Shown: one piece after another, positions 14,542-23,421 of the stretch
Numbering within the stretch: the stretch's first letter is position 1
Layout: the number at the start of each line of letters is the position of its first letter
NCBI GenBank assembly: GCA_905200905.1
Contig: CAJKMA010000015.1
Span: 1 to 51,175, forward strand
From: an uncultured Bacillota bacterium
GTDB taxonomy: Bacteria > Bacillota > Clostridia > Lachnospirales > Lachnospiraceae
DNA length: 51,175 bases
Direction: 5' to 3'
Notes under the pieces: model-generated
Seen by the model: the letters and a program-made list of their open reading frames with translations, nothing else
Told to the model about the DNA's origin: nothing
Databases searched by the model: none
Program-made: the position numbers and the translations under genes

Positions 14542-15222
14542 ATGAATATTTTAGAGTGTAAAAATTTGACAAAGACCTATGGCAGTGGTTCGAATAAGGT
14601 GATTGCTCTAGATGGTGTAAATCTGGCTTTAGAAAAGGGCAGCTTCACAGCTGTGGTAGGAGCATCTGGTTCAGGGAAGTCTACGCTTTTGCATATGCTA
14701 GGTGGTGTGGATTGCCCTACAAAGGGGAATATCTATATTGAAGATACAGACATTTCTACCCTTTCTTTAGAGCAACTGGCAGTTTTCCGTAGACGGAAGA
14801 TAGGGCTGGTGTATCAGTTCTATAACTTGATTCCTACCCTAAATGTGAGAAAAAATATTTTATTGCCGATTCTTCTGGATGGACAGAAGCCAGATGAGGA
14901 CCGATTTGAAAAAATTACCTCAGCTTTAGGGCTGACAGATCGTTTGAAGCATCTTCCTAAAGAACTTTCAGGTGGACAACAGCAAAGAGTTGCCATAGCA
15001 AGAAGTTTGATTTACCAGCCAGCTATTTTGCTGGCAGACGAACCCACAGGGAATCTGGATCGGAAAAACTCCCAGGAAACCATGGAGCTTTTAAAATTTT
15101 CCAATCAGCAGTATCAGCAGACCATCCTACTCATTACCCATGATGAAAAGATCGCTCTTATGGCAGACCGGATTCTTACCCTAGAGGATGGAAAAATCAT
15201 AAGGGATGAGGTGGTGTCCTAA
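14542..15222 (+). CDS. ABC transporter ATPase (LolD/MacB/BceA type)
   Basis: 226 residues: Walker A GASGSGKST, Q loop in GLVYQFYNLIPTLNV, signature LSGGQQQRVAIARSL, Walker B ILLADEPTGNLD. This is the MacB-like class that pairs with FtsX-domain permeases and works as a mechanotransducer or target-protecting system against cell-wall antibiotics. The stop and the permease start share one base (TAATG). It probably forms a module with the two-component system at 17872-19732. Confidence 0.92.
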   Translation: MNILECKNLTKTYGSGSNKVIALDGVNLALEKGSFTAVVGASGSGKSTLLHMLGGVDCPTKGNIYIEDTDISTLSLEQLAVFRRRKIGLVYQFYNLIPTLNVRKNILLPILLDGQKPDEDRFEKITSALGLTDRLKHLPKELSGGQQQRVAIARSLIYQPAILLADEPTGNLDRKNSQETMELLKFSNQQYQQTILLITHDEKIALMADRILTLEDGKIIRDEVVS

Positions 15223-17903
15223 TGAAAATTTTGAGAGAATATATCTTGGATAATATCCGCCAAAATAAGCGCTCCAGCATTGCCATTATGATTGCCTTGT
15301 TTCTTATGACGTCTATGATGTCCTGTTTTTGCGGTATGGTATATACTATGTGGACTGACTCTGTGGAACGGGAAAAATGGCATAATGGAAACTGGCATGG
15401 GGAATTGTTTGATGATACTTATGGAAAAGACCTTCCCAAAATTGAAAACTATGCTTCCGTAGAGGCGGCTCTGGTAAAAGGCCCCTGGGAGGTGGCAAAA
15501 CTGGAAGATCAGGGACGTAGAAACTATCTGATAACCAGAGGCGCAAATAAGGAGTACTGGGACTCCATGACAGAGAAATACTATATTACAAAAGGACGGA
15601 TTCCCAAAAGGGAGAATGAATTGGCGCTTTCCAAGCAATATTTTGAGAAACATCCAAAGGCAAAAATTGGGGATACGCTTACCCTTCCCATTGGAAACCG
15701 AATGTATCAGGGCGAACCCTGTGACCCCACTGAAAATTTTCACGAACAGGAGGAGTTTCAGCAGACAGGAACGAAAACCTATACCATTGTAGGAGAACTA
15801 GATGTGACAACTTCTTCTTCCGTGCCTGCCTATACAGGAATGACTTACTTAGACTTAGAAAACCTTCAGCCACAAGACAGTATTACAGTTTATTTGCGTT
15901 TTGACCCGATGAGAAATACCTACAGGGAATTACCGGCCCTTGCAGAATCCATTGGTTATGAAAAGGATGAATACGGAAATTATAGTCTGAAATATAATAG
16001 CAGTCTATTGTCTGTGTGTGGTGTTTTTCCTCCTGGTTCTTTTGAAGGGATAAATCTTTTGAATCTTTTCACTGTACCTCTTATGTTTGCAGCCTTTGCT
16101 ATACTGCTCATTGGAGTTTTTGTTCTGGTTATTCACAATGCCTTTGCAGTTTCAGTCACAGAAAAGCTGTCCCAGGTCGGAACCCTGGCAGGTATTGGAG
16201 CTTCACCAAAACAGATTAAGAAAATGATGATTTCGGAGGCTTTGTTCCTGTCTCTATTTCCTATGCTTCCTGGTATTGCGGCAGGATGGTTTTTAAACAA
16301 GCAGTTGTTTGCTTTGATTAATGCTACCAACGATGTAGGACGTGTTGGTCCTGATATTATTGCTACCTTTGGCTTTCCTGCTGCAATTCCAGCAGTGCTC
16401 CTTACTTTCATTACTGTTTGGTTGTCTGCCAGAATTCCAGCCGCAAAGGCTGCAAAACTACTACCTGTGGAGATTCAGAGACAGGAAGGAAACAAGCAGA
16501 TTCAGAAAATGAAACAACATAATCGGAAATACCATACGGGAATTTTGAGGGAGTTAGCTGGAAATGCTGTATATTTTCGGAGAAAAGCATACCGTACAGC
16601 AACTATATCCCTATGCCTCTCCTTTTTGCTTCTTACCAGCTTTCAGTACTTGATTAGTATTCAGGATGCCAGAAAGCAGGTGTTTGCAGATGAGAAAGCG
16701 CAAAGCAATGATATTGATGTAACGATTAGTGATGGACGTTGGCCAGATAGGGCTGCTATAGAAGGACTGAAAAATGTCTCCAATCTTTCTGCACCACTGC
16801 TTGTCAACAAACTTTCCTGTGCACTCTGGGTAGAACCGGAAGAGGCATCGGAAGAGATGATGACACATCTTGGCGGGTTTGCAGGGATTGTGGAACAGGG
16901 TAAATATTCTCTGGTAGAGAAAAACGGACAGTATCGCATTCAGACCTTACTTTTTGGCTTGGACAGAGACAGTTTTGAAACATATTGTCAGAAACTTGGA
17001 ATGGATGCCAAGTCTTATTATGAAGATACTTCCAAGACGCTAATTTATAATAAAACGAGAGACCCACAGGCAAGTACCAGGAGAAATACGGTACAGAGGG
17101 AGTTTTTAAAATTAGAAAAAGGACAGAAATTAACGTTTACAGAAAAGAATCAGGATGATGTGGAGGGAGATTTTCAGTTTGAGCTTCAAGTAGGTGATTT
17201 TGTAGATTTTCTTCCAGAAGAACTTGGAAGTTCATCTACTTATTCCGATTTTACCCTGATTGCAATGATGCCTATGGAGCATGTGTCCGCTTTGGGAGCC
17301 TCCTGTTGTGAAAAGAAACAAAACAGTGTGAAAAATTTGCGGGTTTCTTATAATCTGGAGGAAGGTGCTTCTCTTACAGACATTGAGGAGGCCTCTAAAG
17401 AGGTGGAGCATGTGGTGAATCAATATTATGGAAGTGGAGATTACAGCGTTGCCAGTCTAGCAGACAGAGAAAAAATGGCAGCAGATACTCGTTATGCCAT
17501 GACCTTGATTTTTACCTTTCTCACAGGTTTTTTAGCAGTGGTTGGACTATCGAATATCTGGGCCACCATTTCTGGAAATCTCAGACAGCGGAGAAGAGAA
17601 TTTGCTATGTTAAAATCCGTAGGTCTGACTCCCAAACAGCTTTGGAGGATGCTTTGTTTGGAAGTCATAACCCTTGGATTGAAGCCACTTTTGTACACCA
17701 TTCCTTTTCAGATTTTATGGATTGGATTTTTCTTGCACAGCAGTGAATTAAGGCTTTTGGAATATCTTCCCTATTTTCCAATAGACGTTATAGGGGGATA
17801 CACCTGCTTGGTGATTCTGGCAATTTTAGGTGCTTATATTCTAGGCGGACGAAGACTTTTGAAGGAATCCATTATGGAAGCAATAAAGGATGATACCATT
17901 TAA
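15222..17903 (+). CDS. Large FtsX-domain ABC permease
   Basis: 893 residues with an N-terminal helix near 20-40, a large extracellular domain, an FtsX block of three helices near 285-410 (EKLSQVGTLAGIGASPKQIKK), a further helix near 465, a second extracellular domain, and a C-terminal FtsX block near 755-885 (RRREFAMLKSVGLTPKQLWRM). The two FtsX repeats fit a permease with 8-10 helices that pairs with the preceding ATPase. The role is probably resistance to, or export of, antimicrobial peptides. Its last 32 bases overlap the convergent kinase gene. Confidence 0.9.
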   Translation: MKILREYILDNIRQNKRSSIAIMIALFLMTSMMSCFCGMVYTMWTDSVEREKWHNGNWHGELFDDTYGKDLPKIENYASVEAALVKGPWEVAKLEDQGRRNYLITRGANKEYWDSMTEKYYITKGRIPKRENELALSKQYFEKHPKAKIGDTLTLPIGNRMYQGEPCDPTENFHEQEEFQQTGTKTYTIVGELDVTTSSSVPAYTGMTYLDLENLQPQDSITVYLRFDPMRNTYRELPALAESIGYEKDEYGNYSLKYNSSLLSVCGVFPPGSFEGINLLNLFTVPLMFAAFAILLIGVFVLVIHNAFAVSVTEKLSQVGTLAGIGASPKQIKKMMISEALFLSLFPMLPGIAAGWFLNKQLFALINATNDVGRVGPDIIATFGFPAAIPAVLLTFITVWLSARIPAAKAAKLLPVEIQRQEGNKQIQKMKQHNRKYHTGILRELAGNAVYFRRKAYRTATISLCLSFLLLTSFQYLISIQDARKQVFADEKAQSNDIDVTISDGRWPDRAAIEGLKNVSNLSAPLLVNKLSCALWVEPEEASEEMMTHLGGFAGIVEQGKYSLVEKNGQYRIQTLLFGLDRDSFETYCQKLGMDAKSYYEDTSKTLIYNKTRDPQASTRRNTVQREFLKLEKGQKLTFTEKNQDDVEGDFQFELQVGDFVDFLPEELGSSSTYSDFTLIAMMPMEHVSALGASCCEKKQNSVKNLRVSYNLEEGASLTDIEEASKEVEHVVNQYYGSGDYSVASLADREKMAADTRYAMTLIFTFLTGFLAVVGLSNIWATISGNLRQRRREFAMLKSVGLTPKQLWRMLCLEVITLGLKPLLYTIPFQILWIGFFLHSSELRLLEYLPYFPIDVIGGYTCLVILAILGAYILGGRRLLKESIMEAIKDDTI

Positions 17904-19062
17904 AGATAAATCGGGCGTGTCCTTGCAGAGAGTTTTCTGCAAGGATGTGTCCGTTTTGTTGTTCCATAATGAGTTTTGATAAGGCCAACCCAATGCCAGC
18001 GCTGTCTTTGGCAGCATTGGTGCCACGGTAGAACCGCTCAAACAGATGAGGTAAATCTTCTTTTGTGAATCCAGTTCCACTATCTTCTATAATGAGTTGA
18101 ACATATAGGGGATTGTGACTCCAAGAAACGAAAATCTTTCCGTTCTGGGGTGTATGCTCCCAGCAGTTTTTTAGCACATTTACCACTGCTTCAGAAGTCC
18201 ATTCTAAATCACCGCAAATCCAAGTATCTTGTTCCAATTCTTTGGAAATCAAAAGTTGGATTTGTTTTTGCGTGAACATTTGCTTTACCGTTTCCACAGA
18301 GATGTCAATTAAATCTTGGATACGGAACTGTTTTTTCTCCAGCACAATACCATGGGAATCTAATTTTGCCAAAGCTAGAAGTCCAGATACCAAATTTTGC
18401 AGCCGCGTAATCTGACTGGTAAGACGATTGTAATATTCCAGGGTTTCTTGTGTTTGATATTCTTCTAATAAATCGGTCATAAGGGACATGGAGGTCAAGG
18501 GTGTTTTCAATTGATGGGCAATATCTGCAATCCGTGCTTCCAACACCTCATGGTTTTTCACTGCGATTTCTTTAGCACTATTAAGAGCAGTTGTAGTTTT
18601 GTAAATTTCATCCTCTAGGAAAGAAAATTCATCCTCCATGCGGGTGAAACTGCCAGCATGTCCAGCATTGACAGATTTCAGATATGCAGTAAGTGCCTGA
18701 ATCCGTTTCCTACGTCTATTTTCTTCTTTTAACCAGAAACCATATTGTATCCATCCTACTGTTTGGAAAACCAGAATACTTATGCTGGCTACAGGAGGCA
18801 GATACTTCCAGAAAAAAGTCATGGCATGATACCCATATTCTTGAAGAAAAACCTGCCCCCGCTCTTCTGCTTGAAAGATGTTTGGAAAAAAGGACTGTTT
18901 GAGCCCGCCTTCCAGAGAATTTTCTTGTAAAATATTTCCAGATAGTTCTTTCATAACCTGAAACTGTTGTAGACTGAGAAAGACAGCCAATAGAATTCCA
19001 AAGATGGTTCCTGGAAGGAGCCAGAAGAAAAAAGTTTTCCAAGCTTTTTTTCCTTTATTCAT
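17872..19062 (-). CDS. Sensor histidine kinase
   Basis: About 396 residues from the ATG at 19062. GGAGG precedes it and the start overlaps the regulator stop (ATGAATAA), which makes an earlier start at 19086 unlikely. Two N-terminal helices flank an extracellular stretch of about 60 residues. The kinase core has H box AHQLKTPLTSM, N box NVLKNCWEHT and G box SAGIGLALSKL. It is downstream of its response regulator and convergent with the FtsX exporter. Its 3' end overlaps the permease coding sequence by 32 bp, so changes there affect both proteins. Confidence 0.88.
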   Translation of the reverse strand: MNKGKKAWKTFFFWLLPGTIFGILLAVFLSLQQFQVMKELSGNILQENSLEGGLKQSFFPNIFQAEERGQVFLQEYGYHAMTFFWKYLPPVASISILVFQTVGWIQYGFWLKEENRRRKRIQALTAYLKSVNAGHAGSFTRMEDEFSFLEDEIYKTTTALNSAKEIAVKNHEVLEARIADIAHQLKTPLTSMSLMTDLLEEYQTQETLEYYNRLTSQITRLQNLVSGLLALAKLDSHGIVLEKKQFRIQDLIDISVETVKQMFTQKQIQLLISKELEQDTWICGDLEWTSEAVVNVLKNCWEHTPQNGKIFVSWSHNPLYVQLIIEDSGTGFTKEDLPHLFERFYRGTNAAKDSAGIGLALSKLIMEQQNGHILAENSLQGHARFIFKWYHPLLLP

Positions 19063-19732
19063 AAAGATCCTCCATACGATAACCAATGCCTCGTACAGTC
19101 AGGATTTCCCGTGGCTGTCCAAGTTTTTCACGAAGTCGTTTCATAGTTACAGTCAACGTATTGTCATTCACAAAATTTCCTTCTGCATCCCATAGTTTTT
19201 CCAGCAGTAATGTTCTTGACAAGGTTTTTCCTTTGTTTTCCATAAGAACCAGAAGCAGCCGGTATTCAGCAGCAGTGACAGGGATTACGGTTCCCTGCAT
19301 CTGCACTTCTATTTTGTCGAGATTTATCTGGATTGTTCCACAGGAAAGTTTATTGGGAGGCTCTGCCGTTTGTTTGGAAACTCTGCGAAGAACCGCTCCA
19401 ATGCGAGATTCCAGAACAGAAAGGTGAAAAGGTTTTGTGATATAGTCATCTCCGCCCATATCTAGCCCTTTGCTAATATCCTTTGCGCCATCCCGCACAG
19501 TCAGAAAGATAATAGGGACATCTTGTTGTTTCTTGACCCATTTGCAAAATTCGTACCCTGTTCCATCTGGCAGATTCAAATCCAGAAGAATCATTTGGAT
19601 ATCCTGGGAAAAACAAAGTTTGCCTTGGGCAATACTAGGACAGCATAACACTTCATATCCTTTCTTTTTTAAAGCTGTTACAATGCCAAAAGAAATAGTT
19701 TCATCATCCTCCAATAATAAAATTTTTGTCAT
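19055..19732 (-). CDS. OmpR-family response regulator
   Basis: 225 residues: receiver domain with acidic residues in LEDDE, phosphoacceptor in LLDLNLPDG and the lysine in ITKPF, then a winged helix ending TVRGIGYRM. It starts 2 nt after the helicase stop, so its ribosome site lies in the helicase coding end, which suggests a common transcript. The kinase overlaps its 3' end. The ABC exporter operon facing it is the likely target through the TGTCAC repeats at 14476-14492. Confidence 0.9.
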   Translation of the reverse strand: MTKILLLEDDETISFGIVTALKKKGYEVLCCPSIAQGKLCFSQDIQMILLDLNLPDGTGYEFCKWVKKQQDVPIIFLTVRDGAKDISKGLDMGGDDYITKPFHLSVLESRIGAVLRRVSKQTAEPPNKLSCGTIQINLDKIEVQMQGTVIPVTAAEYRLLLVLMENKGKTLSRTLLLEKLWDAEGNFVNDNTLTVTMKRLREKLGQPREILTVRGIGYRMEDLYE

Positions 19733-19734
19733 GT

Positions 19735-22383
19735 TTATTCTAATACTCCCTTTATCTGTTTCTTACGGTTTAGAACCCGTTCATTGCGGTTCGCAAATGC
19801 TCTGGCTCTGGCTTTTAAAAGAAACCTGCGACCTTCTGGATTTCTGGTATAAAGCAGGTTATAAACGCCTAGTTCAGAGGACATGGCATGCTGAAATAAT
19901 ACAGCATCCTCTTTTTTTTCCGAAAATAGAGATGGAACACAATAATATCCATTCATGTGCAGACGCCCTTTTTTTGCGCACAGAAGGTAGCGTTGATTTT
20001 CTACAGGCATAAGCAATTCTTCTATGCAGTCTGCAAATGCCTGTTTTTCCCTTGCTGTTCCTCCGGTGAGATAGATGCTGTAAAAAATACCGGTATCTTC
20101 GTTGGTACAAACCTTGCATTGGGAAGAAATGATACCTTTTTTGGTTAAGGCATTTAAGACTCCTTTACCCATACCATGAAGCCGTTTTAAAGGGCTGATT
20201 TTAGGAATTACCTTTACACCCATATAGATAGCAGCCACTCCAAGAAGAATACTCATACAGGTAAACAACAGACTTTGTGAGGCACTGTTTAAATGCCATC
20301 TGGTTCGCATAAGAATATTCCCTATTTGCGCCAGGATTATAAAAGCCAGATATCCCATAGCGTAGAAAAAATAAGAGGTAGTTTTTAAAGGCGCTTTTTT
20401 CATGGTACAAGTTTCTGTATTTTCCATTTTTTCATGTAGGCATACAGCGTTTTGCCACTGTTCAAACAGAAGCTCCCGCTCCTGGGACTTTTCCATCATG
20501 GTCTGATTCATTTCTTGAATATGCTTTTTGGTATAAGGTTCACAAATAATTTTTAGACGTTCCATTCCGTTTTCAATAGAGGTTCCGTCATAGCTTACTC
20601 CTAGAAATCCCTCCATGCGCCGCTTAAGCACCTGGAAATCCTGGGAAAGTTCTGAAGTCGTACAAACCAGATGCCAGATATTGCTGGTTTTATGGGGATT
20701 GGAGGGATTGGTACGGATGGCTCTTCCCCGCATCTGATTACTCAGTACATAGGAGCCTACAAAGCTGGCTAAAATAAGAGAATTAATACAGGGAGAATCC
20801 CATCCTTCTCCTAACAGGGATTTCGTTCCAATGAGAATTTCAATCTCTCCTCGCTCAAAAAGGTCTGTCATAATTTTGGTATATTTCTGAATGTTTCCCT
20901 GAATCAAAATTTCACTATATCCAAGAGGATTTCCAACAATATCATACAAGGGCTTTGCCTTTAGCAATTCCTTCAGGTCAGAATCCCCAAGAGCTTGTTT
21001 TAAGGATTCTATGGTAGAATCCGGAAGGAGAATCAGACTGCCGCAAAGAACACCTAATTTCCAGATTTCTGCTTCCCGTCGCAAAAGCTCAAAAATTGGA
21101 AGAGCACCAATGGAGTCCACAGGTTTTTCAGGATTTCCCAGTATGCTTTTCTGTTCTTTTCGGATATAATCTGTAAGAATGAGCATACGTAAATTGGTTC
21201 CCATGGAGTGATATTCCTTGCAGGCAATTTCTCGGATACCCTGTAGTTTTCCGGTACTGTTGATGAGCGTCTTTTCAATTTTGCTGTTTAGGAGAAGACT
21301 CACTTTGTTGCGTTCTATCAGGCCATAGGATTTCAAGCGTTTCAAAAGCTGATCTTTGTAAGAACTATCGAAGGCATAGCTTTCCGCGTCTTCGTATAAA
21401 AATCCCTGGAGAAAATATTCCATCCATTTCTCGCTCATATCAGGGAGTTTTGTGACGCCTAAAACATTCATCCATTCTGGAGAAAAGGAAATGCCCACTG
21501 CCTGACAATAAATTAAAAGTCCAGACAAATATCCAGGGTTTTCCAACATTTTATCAAACCAATTGTTATAGTCCCAAAGTGCTGGATGGGAAGCTGCAAT
21601 TTTTAGAAGTGTGGGGTCCTCCATCAGCCAGAGCAGCATATCTCGGCTTTTTTTCCGAAAGGCATCCAGTTGCTGTTCTTCTTCTATGGAAGGGTAATTA
21701 AAATAAATATAATCCTGATGAGGACACAGACTTCCTTCTTTGACTAGTTCTGGAACAGAAATTTCTTCATCTACAGGACCACACATGTTACAGTATCGTT
21801 CCCACTGGGCAGGTGTGGAATCATAAGGCGGTGTTGCAGTAAGGGAAATGACAAAAACATCTCCCATTTCTTTCAGAAAAGTTTCCAGGGCTTTCCACCA
21901 TTGATTTTTTAAATGGTGACATTCATCCAGGCAAATCACTTGGATACCAGCTTTTTTCACAGTTTCCAGTAAATGAAAAGAAGAAAAATCTACTTCTTCT
22001 GTTTCCAGAGTATCTTCCTCTTCTTCAACGCCCTGGTACTGTGTCATGCCGCAAAAAAGAGTTTGATAGGTAATGGAAGTAATCAGTTTTGGGTGACAGA
22101 TATCATGAGATAAATAGTCCTCTGGGGATAATCCATCCTCTAGAAAGGCGGTTTGAATACGCTCTAACCATTGTTGTCGGATTACAATTCTGGGGGATAG
22201 AATCAGACAGGGAAGGCCACAGCGCCGGATAAGTTCAATGCCAAGTGTGGTTTTCCCTGCTCCAGGAGCAGCTACAATATGTATTTTCTTATCTTCCAGA
22301 TAAGACTGGGCAGACTTAAGAACTCGGGTCTGATAGGTGCGCCAAGTTCCATGAAAAGAGAGAATGGAATCATATACATTCAT
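19735..22383 (-). CDS. Membrane-anchored SF2 (DEAD/DEAH-like) helicase
   Basis: 882 residues. Helicase motifs in order: Walker A APGAGKTT (39-46), motif II DECH (153-156), motif III TAT (182-184), motif V LLGEGWDSP (about 523-531) and motif VI QMRGRAIR (550-556). Between the RecA lobes there is a long insert (about 230-480). After motif VI come two hydrophobic helices at about 670-692 and 703-724, and then about 155 soluble residues. SF2 helicases with transmembrane segments are unusual. The domain layout is visible; the function (nucleic-acid remodelling at the membrane, defence, or uptake) is not. It is two bases from the response regulator gene, so probably co-transcribed with that two-component system. 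Confidence 0.85.
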   Translation of the reverse strand: MNVYDSILSFHGTWRTYQTRVLKSAQSYLEDKKIHIVAAPGAGKTTLGIELIRRCGLPCLILSPRIVIRQQWLERIQTAFLEDGLSPEDYLSHDICHPKLITSITYQTLFCGMTQYQGVEEEEDTLETEEVDFSSFHLLETVKKAGIQVICLDECHHLKNQWWKALETFLKEMGDVFVISLTATPPYDSTPAQWERYCNMCGPVDEEISVPELVKEGSLCPHQDYIYFNYPSIEEEQQLDAFRKKSRDMLLWLMEDPTLLKIAASHPALWDYNNWFDKMLENPGYLSGLLIYCQAVGISFSPEWMNVLGVTKLPDMSEKWMEYFLQGFLYEDAESYAFDSSYKDQLLKRLKSYGLIERNKVSLLLNSKIEKTLINSTGKLQGIREIACKEYHSMGTNLRMLILTDYIRKEQKSILGNPEKPVDSIGALPIFELLRREAEIWKLGVLCGSLILLPDSTIESLKQALGDSDLKELLKAKPLYDIVGNPLGYSEILIQGNIQKYTKIMTDLFERGEIEILIGTKSLLGEGWDSPCINSLILASFVGSYVLSNQMRGRAIRTNPSNPHKTSNIWHLVCTTSELSQDFQVLKRRMEGFLGVSYDGTSIENGMERLKIICEPYTKKHIQEMNQTMMEKSQERELLFEQWQNAVCLHEKMENTETCTMKKAPLKTTSYFFYAMGYLAFIILAQIGNILMRTRWHLNSASQSLLFTCMSILLGVAAIYMGVKVIPKISPLKRLHGMGKGVLNALTKKGIISSQCKVCTNEDTGIFYSIYLTGGTAREKQAFADCIEELLMPVENQRYLLCAKKGRLHMNGYYCVPSLFSEKKEDAVLFQHAMSSELGVYNLLYTRNPEGRRFLLKARARAFANRNERVLNRKKQIKGVLE

Positions 22384-22456
22384 ACTATAATCCTCTTCTT
22401 GTTTTTTCTTTTATCATACCATGTCGACTGTCGTCTCCATGAGGTTTTCGCCTTAT

Positions 22457-22484
22457 AGAGCCCTCTGCGTACACGCAGGGCTCT
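22457..22484. terminator. Imperfect GC-rich hairpin between the C39 peptidase and helicase genes
   Basis: AGAGCCCT (22457-22464) pairs with the last eight bases of CGCAGGGCTCT (22474-22484); a 2-nt bulge and GCG/CGC pairs complete the stem around a short loop. No T-run follows on either strand, so it may be a weak or factor-assisted terminator or a processing site between the two minus-strand genes. Confidence 0.4.
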
Positions 22485-22508
22485 GCAAGGCTCATTATAC
22501 CATATTTT

Positions 22509-23291
22509 TTACTGGCTGACAGCCCATAAGTTATTAATTTGATGCTCCAAAGTTTCATAATCCCATAATTTTTCGCTGCGCTGTGTACTGTTTGGGTCAC
22601 GTACCTGGATTTTTCCGTCTTGGGTTCCAACTAAGAGAATGAAATGTCCTGTAGTGGTAAAGTCTCCTGGTCTCATGCTGCAAATAATGGGCATACCTGA
22701 GTCTAATGTTTGAAAAACGGAATCTTTAGACAGGGGAAGTTCCTGGCCAAAAAGACCGAAATGTTGGATACCTTCGCTTATCAAAGACCAACTGGTACCA
22801 GAGCCTGGAACATAGTAGCCATTTTCCTCTGCATAAGTGGCCACGGTGTAAGGAGTAATGGAATCCTCTCCGGTAAGTCCTGCAATTGCCATGGAAATGA
22901 CGGTAGGAGCGCATCCGCTTACTGCTATACAACTTGTTCCATAATTTCCATAACCCCAACGTTCATCCCATTGAAGCAATAGAGGATATTCCCCTTTTTT
23001 TACCTTTCCAATAGAATCTGCAAATACCTGCCCTTTTTTTTCTGGATAGCCTTCTACAAAGTCCAGCATATCTGGATTTCTGGAAAGCATATCCAAAAGC
23101 TCCTGAGGATAAAGCTCCGTTTCATTTAGGAGTTTTTCTGCTTTTGCCTTTTGGGTGCTTGCATGACAGGAGGTTACACTGCTGCTTAAAAAGGTAACAA
23201 GAAGCAATACACCATAAGCAGCTGTAAAAAATAAAATCATGCCAAATAAAATAGAGATTCTTCTTCTCCTTCTTCGTCTTACTCTTTTCAA
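22509..23291 (-). CDS. Membrane-anchored C39-like cysteine peptidase
   Basis: 260 residues beginning at a TTG (AAAGGATGG upstream). The N-terminus has an unbroken run of seven arginines (R5-R11) followed by a hydrophobic helix to about residue 37, so the catalytic domain is probably extracellular and the arginine cluster cytoplasmic. The Peptidase_C39_2 pattern is present: WDERWGYGNYG, SGCAPT with C127, GHFILLVG with H216 and RDPNS with D232. Such proteins cleave peptides or proteins at the cell surface; the substrate is unknown. The gene follows the VanRS-like pair after 130 bp. Confidence 0.85.
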   Translation of the reverse strand: MKRVRRRRRRRISILFGMILFFTAAYGVLLLVTFLSSSVTSCHASTQKAKAEKLLNETELYPQELLDMLSRNPDMLDFVEGYPEKKGQVFADSIGKVKKGEYPLLLQWDERWGYGNYGTSCIAVSGCAPTVISMAIAGLTGEDSITPYTVATYAEENGYYVPGSGTSWSLISEGIQHFGLFGQELPLSKDSVFQTLDSGMPIICSMRPGDFTTTGHFILLVGTQDGKIQVRDPNSTQRSEKLWDYETLEHQINNLWAVSQ

Positions 23292-23421
23292 AATAAAACA
23301 CCATCCTTTTTCTTTGCTGTAAGAGAAATCAGCTTTTGCTGTTCTGGCTCCTACTATAACAAAAAGAAAAAAGATGATGTTTAAGGTTCTCTTGTGAAAT
23401 TCCTAAGATTTTATTAATATT

